From Candidatus Roizmanbacteria bacterium CG_4_10_14_0_2_um_filter_39_13 (lineage in GTDB: Bacteria > Patescibacteriota > Microgenomatia > UBA1406 > GWC2-37-13), in NCBI GenBank assembly GCA_002792315.1, contig PFOB01000016.1, positions 1-35,063 on the forward strand: 35,063 nt of DNA. The letters are read 5' to 3'. Made by a program: the position numbers and the translations under genes. Below are positions 27,559-35,063 of the stretch, in pieces (within the stretch, counting starts at the first letter, position 1; every line of letters starts with the position of its first letter). The notes under the pieces were generated by a model. It was given only the letters and a program-made list of their open reading frames with translations. It ran no database searches and was not told the DNA's origin.

Positions 27559-28938
27559 TTACTCCTCAATAGTATCGGGAATTTTTTCAGTGATTGAAAA
27601 ATGTGATCCAACTTTATGTTTTTGAAGGTATCTCACGAGTATTTTATACGCATCATAATCAAAAATTAATGGATCGTTGTCTGATGTTATGAGGCACCAC
27701 TTATTTATATGAAAGATATCAGTCAGATGTTCAACCGAATCGTGTTCGCGAATGGTTACTGCTCCATCAAACGGCCATGGTTTTATTTTGTCTTTTCCGA
27801 ATGCTTCAATAAAACGAATATTGTATCGAAGTGCGCTTTCTTTATTGATGCAAGCCCCTCTGCATTTTGTTAATTTGTATTCAAAACAAGGTCCTGATGA
27901 TTTCTCTATTCCCATAATTTTTTCACATAAGTTATGATTTGAGATTCGCTCTTTCAAAAGTTCGCGCGCAATTTTTTTGGATGTACACACTCCCACAAGA
28001 TTTTCAAGATCATCCGCAAAGATCTGGCTTCGATTTTCGATTCGGATAGTATTAAAGCCCTGATAAGTCTGAGCCTGCAATAGAAGGGTGAGCATATTTT
28101 TTCGTCTGAGCGCTCGATTGTATAGGGGTTTCTCTTTTTTTATGAGGACTGATTCCTTGAGCAATGCACCGAGCTCTCCCGCAGTTGAAATGGTCTCAAT
28201 ATTTTTCAGTTGTCTGCTGATATTCATATCTTTTTCATATCGGTGATCTGCCGAGAAATGAGAAAGTACTCGTTTGCGCATATTTTTACTTTTTCCAATA
28301 TAGAGTGGCATTCCCTCTTCTCCATAAAATTTATATACTCCCGGACCTTCCGGCAGCCTATCAATTAAACGAGCATTTATTCGCGTTGGGACTGATGGGC
28401 GTTTGATTTGTTTTTCAAGCATTTGGTCTAATTGATCACGAGGAAATAGTTTTGAGACTTTTCTAAAAAACTGCCAGGTCGCATGCGCGTCATCATATGC
28501 GCGATGGCGATTTTCACATTTGATATTAAAGCGTTCAATAATTGCGTCAAGATTGTGATGACGATGTTGGGGAAAAAGCGTTCGAGACAGTTTGACCGTA
28601 CAGAGTTGCTTCATGGCAAGATTCATATCATAGCGTTTGAATTCATTTTTCAAAAAACCGTGATCAAATCGGACATTGTGTGCGACAAAAATGGAACCAT
28701 GTAAAAGTTCATATACTTCATCTTTCACAATCTCAAATGTGGGAGCATCTTCAAGATCTTCAGGCGTAATTCCGGTAATTTGTGTGATAAAAGATGAAAC
28801 ATGTGTCTCAGGATTGATGAGTTGATTGTATTTTTTTACCATTTTATCATTCTCTACTCTTAGGATTCCGATCTCAATCACTCTATCATGGCGAGCGCTC
28901 GTGCCAGTAGTTTCAATATCTACGAAGGAATATGTCAT
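27559..28938 (-). CDS. DnaQ-like DEDD exonuclease fused to GIY-YIG (UvrC N-terminal-like) nuclease
   Basis: 459 aa; FVDIETTGTSARHDRVIEIGI, HNVRFDHGFL, HRAYDDAHATW; GPGVYKFYGEEGMPLYIGKSKNMRKRV. Confidence 0.93.
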   Translation of the reverse strand: MTYSFVDIETTGTSARHDRVIEIGILRVENDKMVKKYNQLINPETHVSSFITQITGITPEDLEDAPTFEIVKDEVYELLHGSIFVAHNVRFDHGFLKNEFKRYDMNLAMKQLCTVKLSRTLFPQHRHHNLDAIIERFNIKCENRHRAYDDAHATWQFFRKVSKLFPRDQLDQMLEKQIKRPSVPTRINARLIDRLPEGPGVYKFYGEEGMPLYIGKSKNMRKRVLSHFSADHRYEKDMNISRQLKNIETISTAGELGALLKESVLIKKEKPLYNRALRRKNMLTLLLQAQTYQGFNTIRIENRSQIFADDLENLVGVCTSKKIARELLKERISNHNLCEKIMGIEKSSGPCFEYKLTKCRGACINKESALRYNIRFIEAFGKDKIKPWPFDGAVTIREHDSVEHLTDIFHINKWCLITSDNDPLIFDYDAYKILVRYLQKHKVGSHFSITEKIPDTIEE

Positions 28939-29018
28939 GAAAGGATTGTTTATTTATACAATATATATGAAATAGAGCGGTTATCTGCAGTTTCGATCAT
29001 AGAGATATTGTATCAATT

Positions 29019-29900
29019 TTATTTTTGACAGCAGGGAGGTATTTTTTCACTTGACGATTTCTTCGTCGAATCTTTTTGTGCTTTTATCAATCGGTATAAT
29101 CCATATATGGCAAGGAGAATAAACACAATATCAAGTCCTGGAATACTCCGGACGAATTCGGTCACGGTGAGTGCGACTTGATTAATTTGCTTTGTTACCG
29201 CGACTTCTCCCATTTCCATCGAAAGATTTCCGGTGAGAGTAAGTCCAATCATGAGGAATCCCGTCGTTACAAAAACAACACAGGCAATGATATTTGAGAC
29301 AAAAATCGGGTAGATATTTCCCGCAATTGATGCGGTCATTACTCTTTTCTTAAATATTGGATTTTCAAGTATATTTTTCTTCTGGATAAAAAATGAAGCA
29401 ATATATAATGGTGTGACCATGCCAAGAACATAGGCCATGCCTACGCCGAGAGCAAAAAGAATCGACGGAGAGACAGCACTCAATGTCATGACGCCAAGAA
29501 GTACCGGCGCGCAACATGCTGACGTTATTCCAGAGAAAATACCCAAAGTGAACGTTGATGCGACATCGTTCTTGTTTTGTTTTTGATGAAATCGAAAATT
29601 CATCGGGAGCTTTACCCCAAGAAATGAGAAGAAGCCGATGATGATCATGATAAATCCTCCAATGACATATGTGTAATCATGAAGATTGAAAAAGAGATCG
29701 GAAAGTAACTTTGATCCCAGTACGACCGGAAGCATTACTACAAAGATTCCTGCAGAATATACAAGCGTCATCCCAATGACATGAGATTTCTCTTTGAATA
29801 CATTTCCTAGGTAGGCGGGAAAAAGATAGGTAATGCAACAGGGAGCAAATAACGCTACCATACCTGCAATGAACGCAGCAAACAGAGAGATTTGATACAT
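29019..29900 (-). CDS. CcdA/DsbD-like transmembrane thiol-redox protein
   Basis: 293 aa; ALFAPCCITYLFPAYLGNVFKE, SGITSACCAPVLLGVMTL, six or more TMs, C-terminal PPCCQK. Confidence 0.85.
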   Translation of the reverse strand: MYQISLFAAFIAGMVALFAPCCITYLFPAYLGNVFKEKSHVIGMTLVYSAGIFVVMLPVVLGSKLLSDLFFNLHDYTYVIGGFIMIIIGFFSFLGVKLPMNFRFHQKQNKNDVASTFTLGIFSGITSACCAPVLLGVMTLSAVSPSILFALGVGMAYVLGMVTPLYIASFFIQKKNILENPIFKKRVMTASIAGNIYPIFVSNIIACVVFVTTGFLMIGLTLTGNLSMEMGEVAVTKQINQVALTVTEFVRSIPGLDIVFILLAIYGLYRLIKAQKDSTKKSSSEKIPPCCQK

Positions 29901-29902
29901 AG

Positions 29903-30628
29903 TTATTCCTTCACAACAGTGGCGGTAATTTCCGCAATAACTTTTGCAAAATTTGGATTATCGGTTTCAATAAAAATTGTTCGGGTCAGATCTCCAAGAT
30001 CCGTATCATCTTTGTGAACTGCAGGATCAAAAGAAACATTCACTGAAGTTGATTCATACGGTTCAAGTGATTCTTTTTCAACAGTGGCACTGGTACAGCC
30101 ACATGAAGTACTGACTTTTGTTATATTCAGAGGGTTTGGAGTGTTGTTTGTCAATGTAAATGTTGTTTTTGCTACGTCTCCAAATACGACTGTTCCCAGG
30201 TCTTGAGTTGCAGGTTGTATCAAAACATTGACTTTCTGTTCTCGGTATGCTTGCGCTCCACCCTCAAGATCATAGATAGTTGTATATCCCATTGAAGACA
30301 AGGTTTGGCTTGCTTCTCTACTCATCGAACCAGAACGACAATAAACAAGGATCGGAGTGTTTTTATCTTTTGGGAGTTGATCTTTGTATTTTTTCAATTT
30401 GTCATACGGAATGAACACATCGGAGTCTGCAATATGAGTCTGTTCGGGAATGTGAACATCAAGAATAAATGTTTTCGGATCTGCTGCCAATGTATCGAAC
30501 TGGTCGGGGTCGACCATCTGAATATTTGACTCAGTTACAGATTGTTCATTTTGATTTTGTTGGGAAAAATAATATACTCCTCCACCAACGAGGAATATAA
30601 GTATTATTGCGATAATTACTTTATTCAT
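29903..30628 (-). CDS. Rhodanese domain fused to DUF1573-type Ig-like domain, membrane/periplasm anchored
   Basis: 241 aa; VYCRSGSMSREASQTLSSMGYTTIYDLEGGAQAY; DLGTVVFGDVAKTTFTLTNNTPNPLNITKVSTSCGCTSATVE. Confidence 0.88.
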   Translation of the reverse strand: MNKVIIAIILIFLVGGGVYYFSQQNQNEQSVTESNIQMVDPDQFDTLAADPKTFILDVHIPEQTHIADSDVFIPYDKLKKYKDQLPKDKNTPILVYCRSGSMSREASQTLSSMGYTTIYDLEGGAQAYREQKVNVLIQPATQDLGTVVFGDVAKTTFTLTNNTPNPLNITKVSTSCGCTSATVEKESLEPYESTSVNVSFDPAVHKDDTDLGDLTRTIFIETDNPNFAKVIAEITATVVKE

Positions 30629-30653
30629 ATACGTTTAAAGATTAATTTTGAAA

Positions 30654-31619
30654 TTAAGCTCCGCAACTTCCCCCCCCACTTTGGAGCCCCGGGATATTGC
30701 CGATTTCTTGCTTTATTCGTGCATATCCTTGACCCGAGCTATATGCTTGGCCCAAAACTGTTTTTGGATCAATATCTTCCCATGCGGTATCTTGCTTTGT
30801 TTCAAAATAGTATGCAAGATCAGCGTAGGTTTGGGGAAACCAGTAAGAATTAAATGCAAGAGATGCCTCGTATATCTCGGAGTCGGGAGACCCTTGCGCG
30901 ACCATGAGCTCGATAAGTCCTAAAATTGCCATGCCATGGTTACAATCAGGAAATGCCGCTGAGTTTCCGCAACATGGTCGGTAGATATTGCCTGCAATTT
31001 CTGCAACTCTCTGTTGCTGCTCAAGTGAAAGATCGACAATGTTTGTTGAACTATACAGCGAAATGGCATCTGTTGTGCCGAGCGTCCATCCACCTGTTGA
31101 TGCAAAACTTCCGATTTCATCCTTATATTCTGTTCCAATGATTCCTTTTTCGAGGACATCTGATTTTTGTACGAGTCCCATAGCCCACAGCGTATTTACC
31201 CAGAAATAAGAATTTTCTGAATTTACCGTAATGTTTTCATTTTTTGTATCAGTAATAAAGGTCATGAGTTCTGAGTACTTCTCATCACCGTAATTGTCTT
31301 TATATTTTTGCAAATCGATGGCACCTGACTCAACAAGTTTTTTACCTGTGTCACCCCAGTTGAGTTTCAAAGTATATCCTTCCTCAGGAATGACCTTTGC
31401 GGCAAGACTTTCAACGGTAATGCCACTCTTTTCGAAAGCTTCAATTACTTCTGCATTTGCTCGAAGAGTCAAGTAATATGTGACTGATGCAGTTGCAATT
31501 ATGATTGCGACAAACCCTAACACCCCGATTGTCACTGAAATAAAAAACCTTTTATTTTTTTTTGAACTTATGTGTGGAATCTTTTTGTTAATTGCTTGAA
31601 CTATTCTATTTAATTTCAT
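30654..31619 (-). CDS. Membrane-anchored Cys-rich protein of unknown function
   Basis: 321 aa; N-terminal TM; motifs YRPCCGNSAAFPDCNHGMAILGL and C-terminal GGGSCGA. Confidence 0.8.
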   Translation of the reverse strand: MKLNRIVQAINKKIPHISSKKNKRFFISVTIGVLGFVAIIIATASVTYYLTLRANAEVIEAFEKSGITVESLAAKVIPEEGYTLKLNWGDTGKKLVESGAIDLQKYKDNYGDEKYSELMTFITDTKNENITVNSENSYFWVNTLWAMGLVQKSDVLEKGIIGTEYKDEIGSFASTGGWTLGTTDAISLYSSTNIVDLSLEQQQRVAEIAGNIYRPCCGNSAAFPDCNHGMAILGLIELMVAQGSPDSEIYEASLAFNSYWFPQTYADLAYYFETKQDTAWEDIDPKTVLGQAYSSGQGYARIKQEIGNIPGLQSGGGSCGA

Positions 31620-31634
31620 ATTGAATAATAAATA

Positions 31635-32138
31635 TTAATTATTAACTTCCGAGACTACTTCTGCCTCTGCAGTAAATACCAACTGTGGATTTGATTTATC
31701 GTTCGTTTCAACCATAATCTGTCTGGTGATCGTACCGACTCCACTTGGGCCATGGAATGCAGGATCAAATACGGCAATCACTTCTGCCGTTTCTCCTGGC
31801 GGAAGAGTTGCGGTATATTGAGAATTTGACTGCATGCCAAATTCAGGTGAGGTATTATCCCCTACCTTAACTTGTGCCGTTGTACACATGCAGGACGTTT
31901 CGATATTGAATAATTTCATGGGCTCGGTGCCTTCGTTTGTTATTGTATATGTTGCATTTACTTTTCCATCATTTATGCCGATTGTTCCCCAATCATGATC
32001 TGTTACACCTGTAGCCACTTTTACGTTCTCCGACATCTCTATTTTTGAAGTGGTGTCACTTACGTTTAGCAAAGCATAACTTCCCCCTATGAGAATAACT
32101 ATGCCGATAATAAAGCCTACGATCAATTTGATATTCAT
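31635..32138 (-). CDS. DUF1573-type protein, membrane-anchored
   Basis: 167 aa; HDWGTIGINDGKVNATYTITNEGTEPMKLFNIETSCMCTTAQV; N-terminal TM. Confidence 0.85.
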   Translation of the reverse strand: MNIKLIVGFIIGIVILIGGSYALLNVSDTTSKIEMSENVKVATGVTDHDWGTIGINDGKVNATYTITNEGTEPMKLFNIETSCMCTTAQVKVGDNTSPEFGMQSNSQYTATLPPGETAEVIAVFDPAFHGPSGVGTITRQIMVETNDKSNPQLVFTAEAEVVSEVNN

Positions 32139-32144
32139 ATGTAT

Positions 32145-32630
32145 TTAAGAATTAGTAAATTTTTCAGGATTTTTTTTGAACTGTTCAAAACATCCTGATG
32201 CGCAAAAATAGTGCTCTACTCCATTTTCTTTCAATGCATATCCTGCTGTTTTTGGACTGATTCTCATCCCGCAAACGGGATCATGAACAAGTGGCAGAAG
32301 GTCAGTCATTTTTTGGGAAAAACCATTTGCAAGTTCGTCATTTGCATGACGTTCTATAAGTATTTCACGAAGAAGATCGCTTGCTTTGATGAAATTTGTA
32401 TGTGAGAGTTTGTAGTAAATTTCTTTTCCATCTTTGCGAGTAGTTACAACATCAAGCTTCCGTAATATCATCAGGTGCTGACTGAGATTTGCCTGTTCAA
32501 GATCGAGCATCGTCTGAATTTCAGATACGGTGAGTTCTTGATCTCGCAATAAATGAATGATCTCAAGCCGTTTTTCATTGGCAAGTGCTTTGAGGAGGCT
32601 AGTATGAAGTTTAAAAATTGTGTGGTACAT
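32145..32630 (-). CDS. ArsR-family HTH regulator fused to a C-terminal YHS domain
   Basis: ORF ending 32768; preferred start 32630 (MYHTIFKLHTSLLKALANEKRLEIIHLLRDQELTVSEIQTMLDLEQANLSQHLMILRKLDVV) then HDPVCGMRISPKTAGYALKENGVEHYFCASGCFEQFKKNPEKF. Confidence 0.9.
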   Translation of the reverse strand: MYHTIFKLHTSLLKALANEKRLEIIHLLRDQELTVSEIQTMLDLEQANLSQHLMILRKLDVVTTRKDGKEIYYKLSHTNFIKASDLLREILIERHANDELANGFSQKMTDLLPLVHDPVCGMRISPKTAGYALKENGVEHYFCASGCFEQFKKNPEKFTNS

Positions 32631-32672
32631 ATTCGATAAATTGAATATATAACTTGGCGATGTTTTTGTCAA
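32631..32672 (-). promoter_or_regulatory. Promoter/operator of the ArsR-YHS gene: TTGACA (32672-32667), 17 bp, TATATT (32649-32644); operator copy 1 at 32631-32650
   Basis: Hexamers at canonical spacing on the minus strand; ATTCGATAAATTGAATATAT overlaps the -10 and predicted start site. Confidence 0.75.
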
Positions 32673-32810
32673 GAGTAAAAAAAAGTTCTTTTTCAAAATT
32701 GAATACAATGAAATATGACAAATGTATCCTTTCTTATGGAGCGTAAATGTATTTACTAAGTACCTCATTATTCACTCGACAACTTGGATCGAAAATCTGA
32801 TAAACTACTA

Positions 32811-32847
32811 TTGACAATTGTCAATACATTCGATATTTTGAATATAT
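32811..32847 (+). promoter_or_regulatory. Promoter/operator of the HMA-fusion gene: TTGACA (32811-32816), 17 bp, TATTTT (32834-32839); operator copy 2 at 32828-32847
   Basis: ATTCGATATTTTGAATATAT is 18/20 identical to copy 1. The -35 lies in a perfect 14-bp palindrome TTGACAATTGTCAA (32811-32824). Predicted start site coincides with the ATG at 32846. Confidence 0.75.
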
Positions 32848-34222
32848 GAAAAAGACAAATTCTTGCACATTATATGTTTCCGGCATGCATTGCCCCGCTT
32901 GTGAAGTACTTCTTGATAAAAAAATCTCAAAGCTTGAAGGGGTGAAAAAAGTAAAAGCTTCACTTTCAGATTCAAAAATTGAAATTACCTATGCAAAAGG
33001 ACATGTTCCACATATTGAAAATCTCAATAAAAACTTTTCAGATATGGGATATACGTTTTCAGATAAACCTGTTGGACAGGCTAAAGTTGGTCAGCTTGAG
33101 ATCGCTCAAGTATTGGTAATAGGCATCATATTTATTATTGCGTACATTATCATTGAAGACACAAAAGTTTTTGCGCAATTCAGTCTCTCAAATGAATCTA
33201 CGCTTCCCGCATTTCTTGTCATTGGATTAATCGCAAGCGTCTCAAGTTGTGCCGCTCTCGTGGGAGGAGTTCTTCTTTCCATGTCTAAACAATGGAATCA
33301 GTTGTATGGCGGTAAAGATGAAAATAAACGTGCACTTCCCTTTGCACTTTTTAATATTGGCCGGTTAGTATCATTCACCGTGCTCGGCGGATTATTGGGG
33401 GTAATTGGCTCAATTTTTCAAATATCCCTTCGGATGAGTTCGGTTCTTATCATTGGAGTATCAATAATGATGGTCATTTTAGCGCTTCAAATGCTTGGTG
33501 TGTCGTGGGCGAAAAAAATCAAATTTGGATTTCCGAAGTTTCTCTCGCGCTATGCATCAAATGAACAGAATTTTAAAGGAAAATACATGCCGTTTACCAT
33601 TGGCGCAATGACCTTTTTCCTCCCGTGCGGGTTTACTTTGATGGCACAAACCGTCGCGCTCACCACCGGCAATTTTTTCTTGAGCGCTCTTATGATGCTT
33701 TCTTTTGCGATAGGAACCCTGCCAATGCTTAGTTTTTTAAGTTTTTCAAGTGTCAAGTTTCAGAAAAATGCCGCATTTAGTGGTACGTTTAATTTACTTG
33801 CCGGAGTCTTTATTCTTTTGTTTGGCATCTTTAATGTAAATGCGCAACTCAACGTACTTGGGATTGTCAGTGCAAGTGATATTTTGCGAAACTCTACAAA
33901 CGAAGGTGATCTGCAGCAAGTTGCTGGCGTACAGGTTGTTGGAACGGGCGCTGACATGAAACAGCTTGCGTTTATAGATGCCGTTGGTTTTGAGTATTTT
34001 CCAAAAAACATTACGTTGAAAGCTGGCGTTCCCACGAAACTTACGGTAAATAATGAAAATGTATTTGGTTGCGCACAAGCAATGTGGCTTGGCGGATTGT
34101 ATGATGAAGTGTTGTATCTCACTGGAGCTGAATCTATCGCTGAGTTTACCCCACAAAAAGGAAAGTACAAGATTAGTTGTACTATGGGCATGGTGGATCC
34201 GATTATTGTGACCGTTGAATAA
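32846..34222 (+). CDS. HMA metal-binding domain, DsbD/UreH-like TM domain and cupredoxin-like C-terminal domain (fusion)
   Basis: 458 aa; VSGMHCPACEVLLDKKI; about six TMs (ASVSSCAALVGGVLLSMSKQ, ALPFALFNIGRLVSFTVLGGLLG, FFLPCGFTLMAQTVALTTG); C-terminus ITLKAGVPTKLTVNNENVFGCAQAM...YKISCTMGMVDPIIVTV. Confidence 0.88.
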   Translation: MKKTNSCTLYVSGMHCPACEVLLDKKISKLEGVKKVKASLSDSKIEITYAKGHVPHIENLNKNFSDMGYTFSDKPVGQAKVGQLEIAQVLVIGIIFIIAYIIIEDTKVFAQFSLSNESTLPAFLVIGLIASVSSCAALVGGVLLSMSKQWNQLYGGKDENKRALPFALFNIGRLVSFTVLGGLLGVIGSIFQISLRMSSVLIIGVSIMMVILALQMLGVSWAKKIKFGFPKFLSRYASNEQNFKGKYMPFTIGAMTFFLPCGFTLMAQTVALTTGNFFLSALMMLSFAIGTLPMLSFLSFSSVKFQKNAAFSGTFNLLAGVFILLFGIFNVNAQLNVLGIVSASDILRNSTNEGDLQQVAGVQVVGTGADMKQLAFIDAVGFEYFPKNITLKAGVPTKLTVNNENVFGCAQAMWLGGLYDEVLYLTGAESIAEFTPQKGKYKISCTMGMVDPIIVTVE

Positions 34223-34228
34223 TTTATT

Positions 34229-35063
34229 ATGAAACAAACCTTTCCGATTATTGGGATGCATTGTGCTTCTTGCAAAGCACTCATTGAAGATGTAGTTTCT
34301 GATCTTGAAGGCGTCACGTCGGTTGGTGTGAACTATGCAACAGAAAAAATGACCGTTGAGTTTGACGAGAAAAAAGTTGACATTGCTACTTTGAGAAAGA
34401 CGGTAGCCAGTGCAGGATCGTATGAGCTTGTCGATACAACTGCTGGAAAGACCGTTCTTGCGTCACCTCCTGAGGCGCATAAGATTGAATCTGAAAAGTA
34501 TCAAGGTCATGAGATGAACATGGGACATGATTACGGGATGACGCTTGACGAAGATATGCGCGCCACGCGCTACAAAACACTGAAAAGTACCGTATTTTGG
34601 TTAGGTATTGGCTCAATTCCTTTTGTATTTATCATGTTTTGGATGAGCATCGGATTATCTCTTGGGTGGATGATGCCAGAAAAAATATTTGGATCAATTT
34701 TTCTTTTTCATCTTATCCAGTTTCTTGTTGCAACGCCGATTCTTTTTATTGGGGGAAGTGTCATCTTTCAAAGTGCCATAAGCGCTTTTAAAGTCAAGGC
34801 ATCCAACATGGATACACTGATCGCCCTTGGGACTGGCATGGCTTGGATTTATTCAACCATTGTCACCTTTTTCCCCAATACATTTGCTGGTGTTTCTGGT
34901 GGCACCGAGGTGTATTTTGAAGCTGCGGTCTTTATTATATTCTTTATTATGTTGGGGCGTCTGCTTGAGATGCGTGCCAAAGGTCAGGCAAGTGCAGCGA
35001 TCAAGGCACTATTACATTTACAAGCAAAAGAAGCGACCGTTATTCGAAATAAAAAAGAAATTG
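34229..35063 (+). CDS. copA: Copper-type P1B-ATPase, N-terminal part (truncated by window end)
   Basis: Open frame from ATG 34229: MKQTFPIIGMHCASCKALIEDVVSDLEGVTSVGVNYATEKMTVEF (HMA), His/Met-rich linker KYQGHEMNMGHDYGM, then TM segments and KASNMDTLIALGTGMAWIYS. Confidence 0.9.
   Translation, partial: MKQTFPIIGMHCASCKALIEDVVSDLEGVTSVGVNYATEKMTVEFDEKKVDIATLRKTVASAGSYELVDTTAGKTVLASPPEAHKIESEKYQGHEMNMGHDYGMTLDEDMRATRYKTLKSTVFWLGIGSIPFVFIMFWMSIGLSLGWMMPEKIFGSIFLFHLIQFLVATPILFIGGSVIFQSAISAFKVKASNMDTLIALGTGMAWIYSTIVTFFPNTFAGVSGGTEVYFEAAVFIIFFIMLGRLLEMRAKGQASAAIKALLHLQAKEATVIRNKKEI

Noticed and set aside
1-35063. CRISPR arrays, tRNA or rRNA genes, transposases, UGA recoding
   Set aside because: No regularly spaced repeats, no tRNA/rRNA sequence signatures and no transposase motifs seen; UGA terminates several well-defined genes (e.g. 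trpR).

Overview
This window is gene-dense, AT-rich bacterial DNA that uses standard stop codons (TGA works as a stop). The style suggests a Patescibacteria/CPR-like genome, but that is only an inference. From left to right it contains: a truncated MgtC/SapB-like membrane gene (-); a tldD/tldE (pmbA) pair; a CBS-domain protein; a complete tryptophan operon (trpR-like repressor, then trpE-G-D-C-F-B-A, tightly overlapping); ung; an NAD-dependent epimerase; two large multi-TM glycosyltransferase-like proteins; a HAD-like protein; a divergent Lgt homologue; a DksA/TraR zinc-finger protein; several envelope or hypothetical proteins; a ~900 bp non-coding, hairpin-rich region between two convergent genes; a FemAB / DegT aminotransferase / membrane-anchored Mur-ligase cluster (-); an alpha/beta hydrolase; a DsbA-like protein; a DnaQ-GIY-YIG fusion; and a thiol-redox/copper cluster (CcdA-like, rhodanese-DUF1573, Cys-rich protein, DUF1573, ArsR-YHS, HMA-TM-cupredoxin fusion, start of a CopA-type P-ATPase). 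The strongest regulatory finding is a compact dual-control element for tryptophan. A near-consensus TrpR operator (TACTAGTATACTAGTA) overlaps the -10 of a nearly leaderless trpR. An unannotated 22-aa leader peptide with two Trp codons (MKNKFTKSIWQSWHTLKQEDLL*) then sits before an intrinsic terminator just ahead of trpE, with a possible competing antiterminator pairing. The second is the ~900 bp structured intergenic region at 21370-22271, which no coding feature explains.
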